A stretch of DNA of 64,000 nt from Paraburkholderia atlantica (GCF_009362785.1 NZ_WHNQ01000008.1:1-64000), one strand, 5' to 3'; counted from the first letter of the stretch, positions 42,651 through 52,410 are shown. Made by a program: numbers and translations. Notes: generated from the sequence alone by a model not told the origin.

Positions 42651-43981
42651 TGCATGACCGCAATATGGCAGTACCCGAGCGGATCGAGTGGTTCGAGGGC
42701 ATGTTGCTCTCGCCCCAGCATTTTCAGCAGATGGCCTCGCGCACCGATGCGCTCGTGGCGTGGCAGACGCTCGCGGCGGCGCCGTTCAGCTGGGGCGTGC
42801 GACGCCTCGTGTTCGACAACGGGCTGCTGCCCGCGGGCCTACTGCGCGTGCTGGAACTCGACGCGATCCTGCCCGACGGCACGGCCGTCACCTACCATGC
42901 GCAGGCAGCGGGCGCGGAGCGGCTGGAATTGTCGCTGGAGCCGTTCGCCGACGCGCTTTCGAACGGGCCGCTCGACTTCTATCTCGTGCTGCCCGGCGCA
43001 TCGACGATGCGGCGGGCGGCGCAGGTCAGGCGCTTTCGCTCGACGTCCGTCGCGCCCGTGGAGGACCTGGTGTCCGACGCGCCGCCTGCCGACATTGCGC
43101 GCCTCGTCCCAAACCTTGCGCTGGCGGCGGGCGAGTTGCCATCGGCGATGCACGTGTGGCTGCGGCTTGGTTCCCTGTACAAGGACAATGAAGTGGTGCG
43201 GCTAGGCGAACACCAGCCGCCGCTTCTAGAAGTCGCCCGTGACAATCCTTTGTGGACGAGCGTGGCCTCGCTGCTGGGTCAGTTGCGCGGCAAAGCGGCA
43301 TTCGTCGCGCGGCAGACCGCGAATCCTTCGTCGCGGGTTGACGATCGTCTCACGCAGCTGGAGTTGAAGGACCGCTTGCGCAGTCTGCTGAGCGCGTTGC
43401 CGCTCGCCGAAGCGGTGCTGCGCACGCCGCATCTGCATCCGCTTGCGCTGTATCACGCGCTTGCCGCACTCAACGGTTCGCTCGCCATGCTCAAGCCCGG
43501 TGGACTACCGCCCGTGCCGCCCGACTACGATCACGGCGATCCGCTGTCGGTGTTCACGCCGCTGCTGCGCTCGCTGCGCGAGTCGATGTCGGAGGTGAAC
43601 GAGGAGCATCGCGAGCACAAGTTCGAATTCCGCCATGGCGCGTTCGAAATCACGTTGCATCCGGACTGGATCGGCGAACGGCTCGTCGTGGGCTTGCGCG
43701 GCCAGTCCGATCGCGACCTGCTCGCGTGGATGGACGGCGCGGTGATCGGCTCGCAGTCGGTCTATGCCTCGCTGCGCAGCCGCCGGGTGCTGGGCGCGGC
43801 CCGGCGCGGCATTGACTATGCGGAAGATCTCGGTTTGCGCTCAGGCTCGGGCTACCTGCTGTTCGAGGTGACGGCGGAGGCCGCGCTCGTGCTCGCGAGC
43901 GAAACGCTTGTCATCGGTAACCCCAACGAAGGAACAAGCGCGCAGCGGCCGCAGGAAATGCTGCTGTTCGTGAAGGGATGA
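42647..43981 (+). CDS. tssK: Type VI secretion baseplate protein TssK
   Basis: The 444-residue protein is TssK (VasE/ImpJ), which links the baseplate to the TssJLM membrane complex. The N-terminal pattern PERIEWFEGMLLSPQHFQQ is diagnostic, and LEVTPG-like VTAEAALVLASETLVIG near the C-terminus fits. ATG 42647 overlaps the tssJ stop (ATGA); ATG 42665 gives the more usual N-terminus and is equally possible. Confidence 0.93.
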   Translation: MMHDRNMAVPERIEWFEGMLLSPQHFQQMASRTDALVAWQTLAAAPFSWGVRRLVFDNGLLPAGLLRVLELDAILPDGTAVTYHAQAAGAERLELSLEPFADALSNGPLDFYLVLPGASTMRRAAQVRRFRSTSVAPVEDLVSDAPPADIARLVPNLALAAGELPSAMHVWLRLGSLYKDNEVVRLGEHQPPLLEVARDNPLWTSVASLLGQLRGKAAFVARQTANPSSRVDDRLTQLELKDRLRSLLSALPLAEAVLRTPHLHPLALYHALAALNGSLAMLKPGGLPPVPPDYDHGDPLSVFTPLLRSLRESMSEVNEEHREHKFEFRHGAFEITLHPDWIGERLVVGLRGQSDRDLLAWMDGAVIGSQSVYASLRSRRVLGAARRGIDYAEDLGLRSGSGYLLFEVTAEAALVLASETLVIGNPNEGTSAQRPQEMLLFVKG

Positions 43982-44033
43982 TGCAAGCAACGATGAATGC
44001 AATGAAGACGTTAAACGCGAAGGCACGCTGAGC

Positions 44034-44786
44034 ATGGCACGCATCCGACCAGAAGCAGAAGAAGACGATCTCGTGACGGAGCAGTTCCGCACCTTCCTCG
44101 ACGAGCTGATGATGGCTCAGGCGCGCTTCTCCGAACTGCCCGACGCAGACCCGGATCTCGCCGCGCAGGGATTGAGCCGTCACCTGCTGAACCTGCTGGA
44201 GATCCAGACGCTGCAATCGCGGCGTGACAGCACGCGCTTCGAAATGGAGATCGTCGCGGACGCGCGCTACCTGAAGGCCGTGCTCGCCGATGAAATCCTG
44301 CTGAATACGCCGTGGGCCGGACGCGAGCGCTGGACCGCGTATCTGCTCGAATCGACGCTGTTTCGCACCAACGTGGCGGGTGATCTCGTGTTCCGCCGCA
44401 TCGAGCAACTGCTGTCCGAGCGCGAAACATCGCGCCGCAGCATCGCACGCCTTTATCTGTTCTCGCTCGCCATGGGCTTCCAGGGCCGCTTTCGCGGCGC
44501 CGACGCCGCCGAGCGCCTGCGCAGCTATCGGGAGGAACTCTACGAGTTCGTCTATCAGCGCCGCGCCGATCTGGGCGGCCGCGACCGCGTGCTTTCCGAG
44601 ATCGCCTATGCGAACACGCTCTCGCATGTCGCGCCGCGCAAGCTGCCGACCGTGAGCCGCTGGGCGATGATTTTTATGCTGGTAGCCGTGTCGCTGCTGG
44701 CGATTTCCGAGGTGCTCTGGCTGTGGCAGTCGTGGCCCGTGCGCGAAGCCCTGCATGCCGACCCCGTGACGGGGGTGAGCCGATGA
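44034..44786 (+). CDS. tssL: Type VI secretion membrane protein TssL (DotU family)
   Basis: The 250-residue protein is the short, DotU-type TssL without a peptidoglycan-binding domain. It has DLVTEQFRTFLDELMMAQARFSELP at the start, ARYLKAVLADEILLNTPWAG, GFQGRFRG and a single C-terminal membrane anchor (about 210-232, WAMIFMLVAVSLLAISEVLWLW). It partners TssM in the inner membrane. It begins 52 bases after tssK. Confidence 0.92.
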   Translation: MARIRPEAEEDDLVTEQFRTFLDELMMAQARFSELPDADPDLAAQGLSRHLLNLLEIQTLQSRRDSTRFEMEIVADARYLKAVLADEILLNTPWAGRERWTAYLLESTLFRTNVAGDLVFRRIEQLLSERETSRRSIARLYLFSLAMGFQGRFRGADAAERLRSYREELYEFVYQRRADLGGRDRVLSEIAYANTLSHVAPRKLPTVSRWAMIFMLVAVSLLAISEVLWLWQSWPVREALHADPVTGVSR

Positions 44787-44853
44787 ATCCGAGCCATGTG
44801 ATGCTCGCGCGTTCAATGACGTCGTCGAATCTGTTTTTCTTGGGGGCGCGTTC

Positions 44854-47800
44854 ATGCTGACGAGCAACCTGTTCCTGCTTTCCATCGCGGTGCTTACGCT
44901 CGTTGCGTGCGCGGTGCTCGGCGCGGTGATTTACTTCGCGTTGCATGGCTCGCACACGAAGCCCGCGGCGGAACGCAAGATCGTGCGCCTGCGCTCGGAC
45001 TCGCTGCGTAGCGCCTTCCGCCAGGCCGTTGAACTCATCGAAGGCAACATCGCCACGCGCGCCGAGCGCTACAACATTCCGTGGATCATGATCCTCAACG
45101 AGGGCGACGATCCGCGTCCGCTGCCAATCGCCCAGGCGGGCGTGGCGAGCGTCCTCGGCGCCGACGCGGCGAGCCCCGCGGCCACGCAGGGCATCTCGTG
45201 GCACTTCTTCGATCGCGGCATTGTGGTGGACATCAAGGCGGCCTATCTGGGCTCGCCAGACGATGATGGCGACGGCAAGCCATGGGACGAATTTCTGAGC
45301 CTGTGCCGCAATTATCGCCAGCAGCGTCCGTTCGACTCGGTGGTCATCACGGTGCCGGCCGCCACTCTGCTGGCTGACGATACCGACGCACGCCTCGAGC
45401 TCGTACGCCACGCGAAGCTCGCGCACCGCCGCCTGTGGCTCGCGCAGAACCGCTTTGCGATGCGCTTTGCCGTGTACGTGGTGGTGACCGGCTGTGAGTC
45501 GTTACCGGGCTTCGCGACGTTCGCTCGCGCGCTGCCCGAGCCGCTGCGCGCGAGCATGCTCGGCTGGTCTTCGCCTTACGATCTGTCGACCACTTACCAG
45601 CCAGGCTGGGTCGACACGGCGATGAACAGCATCATGCGCTCGGTCTCGGACGCGAGCGCCGAGTTGTTCGCGCTCGATTCCTCGCACCTCGATGCGCGCC
45701 AGTTCCTGCAACTGCCCTCGCGCATCGACGCGATGCGCGCTCAGCTTCAGCTTTACGTCGACGAGCTGCTGCGCGCGAGCGCGTATCACGAGCCGTTCTT
45801 CTTCCGCGGCATTTACCTGACCGGCGACGCGAGCGAATTCGCGCAGTGGAGCGTGACGCAGGCCACCAGGCCGACGGTGGAGGGCGACGCACTGCCCGCG
45901 CTCGAAGCGCCCTCCGGCGAGTCGCACGACGCGCTCACGGCGTATGCGGGGAGCGGCTCTCTCCATGCAGCGGAAAACGCGGACAGCGCGGAGATGGGCG
46001 ACGGCCGGCGCGAGCCTGGCGGCCAGTTCAACGATCTGATGCTGCAGCCGGCATTCCTGCGCGATCTGTTCGAGAAAAAGATCTTCCTCGAATACGGCCT
46101 CACGCGGCCTTCCCGTTCGCAGCACCTCACGCGTCCCGTGCTCAACCGCGCCCTACGCTGGGGCGGCATTGCTCTGCTGGGAGCCTGGGGGCTCGGGCTC
46201 GTCATCGCGACGGTGCAGCTAAGTCATCGCAACGGCGAGCTGGTCGCGGCACTTGGCGCCCTGCGGCGCGACTCGGCTGAGCGAGCGAACGCCGCGCAGC
46301 AAGGCCAGGACCTGCCCGCCGACTGGTATCGCCGCAAGGCGCTCGCGCTGATCGGCATGAATCAGAACCTCAGGACGAGCAGCGGCTGGACGATCTTCAT
46401 GCCGGGCTCGTGGGGCTTCGTCGATGACCTGAACGCACGCGTGAAGGATCGCTTCGAGCGCGAGTTCGGCGAGATCGCCGTCGCCGCACTGGAGCGCGAA
46501 ATGTACGCGCACGTTAGCCAGCTCACGGGCGTGGGGCGCGATCCAAGCTCGGGTCAGCTCATCATCGGCGACGACTGCACGGCGCCCGATGCTGACCGCG
46601 TCGGCGCGCCGCCCGGTCTTGCGGTCGACGATCTGCCGCAGATGCACGCCCTCCAGCTCTACGTGCACAACGTCGATCAGCTCGACGCCGCGCTGCAGGC
46701 GCTACAGCGATTGCAGCAACCCGCGCCCGACAACGCGGACTCGTTGCGGCTCGTGGTGCGCTACGCGCTCGGCGCGGACCTTCAGGGCAACGTGGCAGGC
46801 AGCGTGCCTTACTTCTACCGCGATCAGGACCGCCGCAGCGTAACCGGCAACGGTACGGCCGGCGTCAATCTCGCGGCCGTGCAGCAGGCGCTGCGCTGCA
46901 CGCTCGACAAGGGCGCGCAGCAACTCGACGCCGCCATGTTCACGGGCAATCCACTGCTGGTCGCGGAGCGCTCCATCTCCGATCGACTGGGTAGCCTCAC
47001 CGTAGCCGACTCGGGCGCAGGCGACTTTACGAAGCTCACGGACGGCTATCGCGCGGTGGTGGCAGGGATCGACACGCAGCGCGACCTGCTCGCTTCGGGT
47101 AAAGGCGGGTGGATTCACCAGACGCAATTCACCCCGGGGCCGACGTACGACCGCACGCTCGCGCACGTGGCGCAGAGCCGCCTGCTCGGCACTGACCTCG
47201 CGGCGCAGATTCGCCACCGCGACGACAGCGCTTTCCAGGCCTTCCGCAGCGAGTTTGCGCTGCGCTTTGGCAGTGCGGACAGCGGCATCGTCTGGATCGA
47301 CAAGGACGCGCGCTACAGCATCTCGCCGGGCCGGGCCGCATTGCGCGACGGCTTGTCGGGACTGTTGAGTCAGCCGTTCATGATCGCGCCGCGCAACCGC
47401 GAATTGCCCACCCTTACCGACGGCTCGACGATCGTGTGGGACCGCGCACAGCTCGACCAGGCGCTCGCGTTGGGCGACGTGCGCAAGCGTTTCCTCGCCG
47501 AGGGTCTTGCGAATCTGCCGGCCGCGGCGCTTCCCGGCATCGAGACCGCACTCGATCTGCAGTTCGCGCGTCTGATTCTCGACCAGACCGCGGCGGCCGC
47601 AAACGTGACCGCGGCGCCGGCCGATCTCGACAGCGCGGCGTTCGAGGCGGCGCGCGCGCGACTCACGCGTATCGACGCGCTGCTGACTGAGCTTCACGCG
47701 AACGCGCAACTGGAGGATATCGACACGCTCGTGTCGAACGACGCCATGGCGCACCTGCGCCGCGTGGACGACGCGCTCACGCAATCCGAGCTGTACGCGA

Positions 47801-49044
47801 CGCGCCAGGACGTGAGTGCCGACAGTGCGCACAACTCGCGCTCGCCGATTCTCGCGGCGTTCGGCGTGGCCGATGCGGCCGCGCTCGCGCCGTATCTGGA
47901 CCAGCAGTCGTCGCGCGCGCTGATGCTCGGCAAACAGGCTTCGGTGTATCTCGCCGCGCTCGATCCGAGCGGCGCCGCTTCGCCGCTCGCGCAGCGCTGG
48001 CAGGCGATCAACCGCGACCTGGAGCGCTATCGCCTGAAGAACCCGAACAGCAGCCTGTTGCGTCTCGAACAATTCGCGCTCTCGGTGGCGGCCGATCCCG
48101 GTCCGGCGGGCTGCATGTCGAAGTTCACCGGCCGGCCCACCACGAACGGCGGTGATGACTACTTCGCCACGCTGCACGCACGGCTGTACGATCGCCTGCT
48201 CGCGCGTTGCAGCCAGGGTTATGTGTTCGACATGCGTCGGCAGTGGGGCAATTTCGCCACGGCGTTCAACGAGAGCGTGGCAGGGCGCATGCCGTTCGAC
48301 AACGGCGACATGCTGCGCGTGGCCACGCGTAATAGCGGCATGCCGGGGGTGGCCGACTTCGGCGAACTGGGGCAGGTGCTCAAGCGCTACGAGCCGGTCT
48401 CGGAGACGTTCCATGCATCGGGTGCGGGTGCGTCGTCGGCGATGACGAACAAGGTGCGCCAGTTCATCGAGAACTTCGACCAGGTGAAGACGCTGCTCGC
48501 GCCGCTCTATCCGTCCGACGATGGAGCGGCCACCGGCTACGACGTGAACGTCGAGTTTCGCGCGAACCGGAACGGCGAAGTCGCGGCGAACCAGATAATC
48601 GACTGGACCCTCACCATCGGCTCGCAAAGCCTGTCGATGAATGAAGCGCCACACGCGCTGCACTGGGACTTCGGCACACCCGTCTCGCTCGTGCTGCGCT
48701 TCGCGAAGGACTCGCCGCTGGCGGCGGCAGAGGACGCACAGCAGCGCGCCTACTCGACGGATGGGCGCACGCTCACCTGGCAGTTCTCCGATCCGTGGGC
48801 GCTCATCACGTTCATCAATCGCCAGCGCGCGGCCGACGCCAGCGGTCGCGGCGAACGCGCTTCGCAACTGCTGAAAATCGAGTTCCCGCTGGGCACGGCG
48901 AACCCCGCCGACCTTTCGTTATTGCCGAAGCAGGCCCATGGGCGCGTGTATTTGCGCATCGCGCTGATGCCCGCCGGCAAGAAGACACCGCTGCCGTGGC
49001 CCGGCAGCTTCCCGGTGCGCGCGCCGGAATGGAGCGCACTATGA
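44854..49044 (+). CDS. tssM: Type VI secretion inner-membrane protein TssM (IcmF family)
   Basis: The 1396-residue protein is TssM (IcmF/VasK), the large inner-membrane part of TssJLM. It has one N-terminal transmembrane helix (about 6-30), a cytoplasmic domain, a second membrane helix (about 432-455, GGIALLGAWGLGLVIATVQL) and a long periplasmic C-terminal part. Where many TssM proteins carry a Walker A motif after YNIPWIMIL, this one reads NEGDDPRPLPI (residues 82-92), so ATP or GTP binding is unlikely there. The usual first hairpin of two helices is also reduced to one. Its end overlaps tssA (ATGA). Confidence 0.92.
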   Translation: MLTSNLFLLSIAVLTLVACAVLGAVIYFALHGSHTKPAAERKIVRLRSDSLRSAFRQAVELIEGNIATRAERYNIPWIMILNEGDDPRPLPIAQAGVASVLGADAASPAATQGISWHFFDRGIVVDIKAAYLGSPDDDGDGKPWDEFLSLCRNYRQQRPFDSVVITVPAATLLADDTDARLELVRHAKLAHRRLWLAQNRFAMRFAVYVVVTGCESLPGFATFARALPEPLRASMLGWSSPYDLSTTYQPGWVDTAMNSIMRSVSDASAELFALDSSHLDARQFLQLPSRIDAMRAQLQLYVDELLRASAYHEPFFFRGIYLTGDASEFAQWSVTQATRPTVEGDALPALEAPSGESHDALTAYAGSGSLHAAENADSAEMGDGRREPGGQFNDLMLQPAFLRDLFEKKIFLEYGLTRPSRSQHLTRPVLNRALRWGGIALLGAWGLGLVIATVQLSHRNGELVAALGALRRDSAERANAAQQGQDLPADWYRRKALALIGMNQNLRTSSGWTIFMPGSWGFVDDLNARVKDRFEREFGEIAVAALEREMYAHVSQLTGVGRDPSSGQLIIGDDCTAPDADRVGAPPGLAVDDLPQMHALQLYVHNVDQLDAALQALQRLQQPAPDNADSLRLVVRYALGADLQGNVAGSVPYFYRDQDRRSVTGNGTAGVNLAAVQQALRCTLDKGAQQLDAAMFTGNPLLVAERSISDRLGSLTVADSGAGDFTKLTDGYRAVVAGIDTQRDLLASGKGGWIHQTQFTPGPTYDRTLAHVAQSRLLGTDLAAQIRHRDDSAFQAFRSEFALRFGSADSGIVWIDKDARYSISPGRAALRDGLSGLLSQPFMIAPRNRELPTLTDGSTIVWDRAQLDQALALGDVRKRFLAEGLANLPAAALPGIETALDLQFARLILDQTAAAANVTAAPADLDSAAFEAARARLTRIDALLTELHANAQLEDIDTLVSNDAMAHLRRVDDALTQSELYATRQDVSADSAHNSRSPILAAFGVADAAALAPYLDQQSSRALMLGKQASVYLAALDPSGAASPLAQRWQAINRDLERYRLKNPNSSLLRLEQFALSVAADPGPAGCMSKFTGRPTTNGGDDYFATLHARLYDRLLARCSQGYVFDMRRQWGNFATAFNESVAGRMPFDNGDMLRVATRNSGMPGVADFGELGQVLKRYEPVSETFHASGAGASSAMTNKVRQFIENFDQVKTLLAPLYPSDDGAATGYDVNVEFRANRNGEVAANQIIDWTLTIGSQSLSMNEAPHALHWDFGTPVSLVLRFAKDSPLAAAEDAQQRAYSTDGRTLTWQFSDPWALITFINRQRAADASGRGERASQLLKIEFPLGTANPADLSLLPKQAHGRVYLRIALMPAGKKTPLPWPGSFPVRAPEWSAL

Positions 49045-50183
49045 AACAGGCATTTCCCATGGATGTCGAGCCGGGCCTTCACGTGGATTTTGACGCGTTG
49101 TTGGCGCCCGTTCCCGATAGTGAAGACGGCGCGGGCGTTTCGCTGCGCTACGACCCGGTGTACCAGCAGATCCGCGAAGCGCGCCACCAGGACGATGCGA
49201 GTGTGCCAATGGGCGAATGGGAGCGCCCGCTCGTCAAGGCCGACTGGAAGCGCGTCGCGGCGCTGAGCAGCGACGCTCTCGCGACGCGCAGCAAGGACTT
49301 TCAGCTCGCCGCGTGGCTGTGCGAGGCATGGACGAATTTGCATGGTGTCGAAGGCCTGATGACTGGGACACGCTTGCTGACGGCACTCGTCGAGCGTTAC
49401 TGGTCGAGCGCATGGCCGATGCTCGAAGCGGGCGATGCCGATGCGCGCGTAGCGCCGTTCGTCTGGCTCAATGACACGCTGGCGCTCGTGCTGACGCTGC
49501 ACGTGCCGTTACTTGTCATCGACGAGCGCGAGCCGGCGCAGGTCAACCTCGACGAGTGGCAGCGTGTCGTGCTGGACGGCGGCGATGCCGGAGCGGCGAA
49601 CCTCACACGCGATCTACTCGACAAGCACGTGAAGAGGGGGCGCAACCTTCCTGCGCTCGTATCGCTTCATCAACAACTGGAACTGGCGCGAGCGGCGTGG
49701 GGGAATTTCGGGCATCTGCTCGATGAATTGCTGCTAGACGACTCGCCGCATCTTGGCCGGGTCGATGACGTTCTGCTGCGTCTGACACGCGCCGTGAGCA
49801 GCCTGTGCGGTTCTCAGGCGCTATCCGCCGCGCCGCAGACAATCGCGGCGGACGACGCCGGCGAAAACTCCGCGCGTGCGTCAAGCGCGGCTACACACCT
49901 CGCATCGATGGAAAACGCCATGAGCAATGCCACGCTGGAATTACCGTCGCCGAACGCTGCTGTCAGGTCTTCGCCCGCGAGAGTGGAGAGCCGCGCGCAG
50001 GCCTATGACCTGATCGAACTCGTGGCCAGTTACCTGGCTGAGCACGAGCCGCATAGCCCGACTCCGTATTTGCTGCGGCGTGCGGTGTCATGGGGTGCGA
50101 TGTCTCTACCGGAGCTGATGCGCGAAGTCTTGCGCACAGAAGGGGATACCTCACGATTCTTTGCGATGCTCGGACTCGAATAA
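49041..50183 (+). CDS. tssA: Type VI secretion protein TssA
   Basis: The 380-residue protein has the ImpA_N domain of TssA proteins, which prime and cap tail-tube/sheath polymerisation. DALLAPVPDSEDGAGVSLRYDPVY and the later DWKRVAALSSDALATRSKDFQLAAWLCEA are typical. The C-terminal part (about 300-380, with SRAQAYDLIELVASYLAEHEPHSPTPYLLRRAV) matches the short TssA type. ATG 49041 overlaps the tssM stop. It is the last recognised secretion gene. Confidence 0.92.
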   Translation: MKQAFPMDVEPGLHVDFDALLAPVPDSEDGAGVSLRYDPVYQQIREARHQDDASVPMGEWERPLVKADWKRVAALSSDALATRSKDFQLAAWLCEAWTNLHGVEGLMTGTRLLTALVERYWSSAWPMLEAGDADARVAPFVWLNDTLALVLTLHVPLLVIDEREPAQVNLDEWQRVVLDGGDAGAANLTRDLLDKHVKRGRNLPALVSLHQQLELARAAWGNFGHLLDELLLDDSPHLGRVDDVLLRLTRAVSSLCGSQALSAAPQTIAADDAGENSARASSAATHLASMENAMSNATLELPSPNAAVRSSPARVESRAQAYDLIELVASYLAEHEPHSPTPYLLRRAVSWGAMSLPELMREVLRTEGDTSRFFAMLGLE

Positions 50184-50249
50184 CGGATTCATTTTGAATT
50201 TTCCGAACACACAACTGTGCGTTCATATCATGCTTGATCGGGGGATGAC

Positions 50250-51146
50250 ATGGCTGAGCGGTTTAACGCAGATCCGTTTGTGCAGGCTGAGGCGGAAGTC
50301 AATAACAAAAGCTGGGATGAGCAGATTCTTCATTCAAGGCTCTTTCACAGCACCCGCAGTGCTTTTACGAGCCTCTTTTCGTCAGATAGGGGATCTGCCG
50401 CCAGCAAGGGTATTGGGGCTGCCATTGGCATCGGAAAGCTGTTTCTGTCCTTGATCCCTGTGCCCGTTGTCGGCTCGGTTGCGGGAGCGATCATCGAGGG
50501 CGTCAGTGACTTCGCTCGCGGGAAGAGGCTCGAAAGTAACCTCGATGCCGCTAAAGCTGCCGGGGATAAAGCCAACCTGGCAAAATTCGAAATCAAGGAT
50601 CTGACGGTAGAGAACCTCGACCGGTATCGATGGAAGGTCGCACATGCGTTCGAGTCGCTGAACGGTGGCATTGCGGAGTTCAATAAAAAGCCGCCTGCGG
50701 ACCGGACCTGCGACGACATCTATGCGATGGCGCTTCTGATTCAACAGGTCGAACGTCGAAATCAAAAACTTCGGGACGAACTGGGGAAATTCAAAACAGC
50801 TCTGGATCACGTGGAAGAATGGATCGGAGATCTGGAAAGAAAGCAGTCCGTCGATATGCATAAATTAAAGGAAAGCCTTAAGAAAGGCACCAGCGATACC
50901 GTAAAGGAATACGGGGGGCACAAGGGTTCGAACGAGGCCGAGGCCACGAAGATTTTGGCGGCGCATGCCACCTGCGAAAAATGGTGCTGCGTCAAGGAAA
51001 CGGCGAAGTACGATCCCACCAGCTGGCCAAAGCTCAAAAGCAGGATAGGCGCAGTTTCACTGGCGGCGGCGCCGGTGGCTTTTTCGGCGGTCACGGTTAA
51101 GGCTGGCGACTATCGAAACGACTCGAGTAACTCGAGTATGAAATAG
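50250..51146 (+). CDS. Unknown protein with a glycine-zipper-like hydrophobic segment, possible T6SS effector
   Basis: The 298-residue protein has no family I recognise. Residues about 50-87 contain a Gly/Ala-rich hydrophobic stretch (GIGAAIGIGKLFLSLIPVP and VVGSVAGAIIEGV) resembling pore-forming or membrane-inserting segments, and residues about 140-215 are likely coiled coil. It has no signal peptide. GGGGATGAC lies before the ATG. It follows tssA by 66 bases in the same direction and its base composition is less GC-rich than the secretion genes, as often seen for effectors. An effector or adaptor role is inferred from position and shape only. Confidence 0.6.
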   Translation: MAERFNADPFVQAEAEVNNKSWDEQILHSRLFHSTRSAFTSLFSSDRGSAASKGIGAAIGIGKLFLSLIPVPVVGSVAGAIIEGVSDFARGKRLESNLDAAKAAGDKANLAKFEIKDLTVENLDRYRWKVAHAFESLNGGIAEFNKKPPADRTCDDIYAMALLIQQVERRNQKLRDELGKFKTALDHVEEWIGDLERKQSVDMHKLKESLKKGTSDTVKEYGGHKGSNEAEATKILAAHATCEKWCCVKETAKYDPTSWPKLKSRIGAVSLAAAPVAFSAVTVKAGDYRNDSSNSSMK

Positions 51147-51167
51147 GGTAGTGGCGGGCAAGCGTGA

Positions 51168-51443
51168 TTGCGCATCGGCTCGCTCACCGAGCATCCATGT
51201 TCGACCGTTGCTGAAGTTGCTGCACGCGGAAACCAGCGTGCTGCTGACATGGCGGCCGGCTACCTGGCCATCAAGCAGAGAAAGTACACCGATCCGTACC
51301 GATCCGACCCGACGCTATCGGATCGGTACAACACGAACGTCGAGAAATGCCTGGACCACATCGCCAAAGTCATGGCGCAGTTGGGCGATCGAAGCGCTCA
51401 GCCGTTTGACGAAGCCAGTTGGATTCGTCCTCTCCGGAAATGA
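51168..51443 (+). CDS. Small unknown protein downstream of the candidate effector
   Basis: A 91-codon frame opens with TTG at 51168, or an ATG at 51249 for 64 residues. The C-terminal half (TDPYRSDPTLSDRYNTNVEK then CLDHIAKVMAQLG) has protein-like composition, but no family was recognised and no signal peptide is visible. It is 21 bases after the unknown gene at 50250, so a partner or immunity function is possible. It could also be a fragment. Confidence 0.35.
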   Translation: MRIGSLTEHPCSTVAEVAARGNQRAADMAAGYLAIKQRKYTDPYRSDPTLSDRYNTNVEKCLDHIAKVMAQLGDRSAQPFDEASWIRPLRK

Positions 51444-51563
51444 GCGTGCTCATTCAGGAAAATGATGCACGCCACGCAGGCTGGTCGATGTTCCGTTTCA
51501 GCCCAGTCCTGCCAACGCTCACGTGCGTCGACCCTAACGAGTCAGACTATGTCCGACGGGTAG

Positions 51564-52166
51564 TCATGGTCTCAGCCAGCCACGGCTGATCGGCCATGCG
51601 AGCAGCGTACGATAGAGCGTGACCACCAGATCTGTCATCGCCGTGCCGCCCGTTTGCCACAGCCGCGCAATCGCCGCATAAGCGATGCACGAGACGGCCA
51701 CTGCCCCGATCATGTCGAGCGGAAAATGCACGCCGAGAAACACGCGTGCCCACGCGACGATGATGCCCGCAACGAGCGTCATGCCACCGAGCCAGCACAT
51801 CCGTCCGAACAGCAGCGGCAGCGCAATGCTGGCAAAGATGGTGGCGTGATCGCTCGGAAACGACGAATCGGGCGCATGCGCCAGGAACGTGTGGCCGAGC
51901 CCGATCATGAACGGCCGGGGGTGCTGCCACACGAGACCGATCAACTGGTTGACGCCGAGCGCCAGCAGCGCGACGCAGCAGGCACGCAGGGCCACCTCGC
52001 GCCGCTGGCCGTCCCCGGAAAGCCACATCATCACCAGTATCAGGGGCACCAACCAGATCAGATAATTTGCAGAGACGAGCGCCGTGCTGACTACCCATCT
52101 GGGCGTCGCCGGCGTGCCGTTGATCATCAGGAAGAGCGCGTGATTGAATGCTTCGATGGTATTCAT
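51564..52166 (-). CDS. PAP2-family phosphatase (undecaprenyl-diphosphatase-like)
   Basis: The 200-residue inner-membrane protein is a PAP2 phosphatase with about five or six hydrophobic segments. The three PAP2 motifs are present: HPRPF, PSDHA and ARVFLGVHFPLDM with the catalytic histidine. Similar enzymes dephosphorylate undecaprenyl diphosphate or lipid A/phospholipids. In Burkholderiaceae such genes can accompany a QseB/PmrA-type two-component system, of which only a regulator fragment remains just upstream (52252-52335). Confidence 0.85.
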   Translation of the reverse strand: MNTIEAFNHALFLMINGTPATPRWVVSTALVSANYLIWLVPLILVMMWLSGDGQRREVALRACCVALLALGVNQLIGLVWQHPRPFMIGLGHTFLAHAPDSSFPSDHATIFASIALPLLFGRMCWLGGMTLVAGIIVAWARVFLGVHFPLDMIGAVAVSCIAYAAIARLWQTGGTAMTDLVVTLYRTLLAWPISRGWLRP

Positions 52167-52251
52167 TGCGTCGTTTCGTGCTGAAGATGATGCCTGCGTC
52201 AGGCGCCGTGTGTTTGCGGCTGCGGCGCCTGGCTACACATGACAAGCGGCA

Positions 52252-52335
52252 CCACACGGCGAAACCTTCCCGACGCAGGCCGGGTCTTATTCGATTGCCG
52301 ATCAGCGGATCGTCCTCAACCAGCCGTATTCGCAT
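52252..52335 (-). pseudogene. OmpR/QseB-type response regulator, N-terminal remnant
   Basis: On the minus strand the first 28 codons read MRIRLVEDDPLIGNRIRPGL then RREGFAVW, the start of QseB/PmrA-type receiver domains including the acidic pair in VEDD. After that the similarity stops abruptly and the PAP2 gene follows. The rest of the regulator and its kinase are absent. It stands divergent from the ygiW-like gene at 52511, matching the ygiW/qseBC layout known from E. coli, so the two-component part was probably deleted. Confidence 0.6.
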
Positions 52336-52393
52336 CCGTCATCATGTTCCAACCGGTTCCCTGACACGGCGTCGCAAGCTTACCGACCGGACG

Positions 52394-52410
52394 CTTAACG
52401 CAACATTAAG
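52394..52410. promoter_or_regulatory. QseB/PmrA-type box candidate
   Basis: CTTAA (52394-52398) and TTAAG (52406-52410) form an inverted repeat with a 7-base spacer in the gap between the regulator remnant and the ygiW-like gene. QseB/PmrA sites are CTTAA-containing repeats. This may be an orphan operator left after the regulator was lost. Confidence 0.4.

Noticed and set aside
44783..44857. 24-codon frame between tssL and tssM
   Set aside because: It overlaps both genes and looks like a chance frame; no ribosome site or conserved peptide was visible.
46702..48867. 721-codon frame on the minus strand
   Set aside because: It is an antisense frame of tssM with an Arg/His-rich composition typical of shadow frames.
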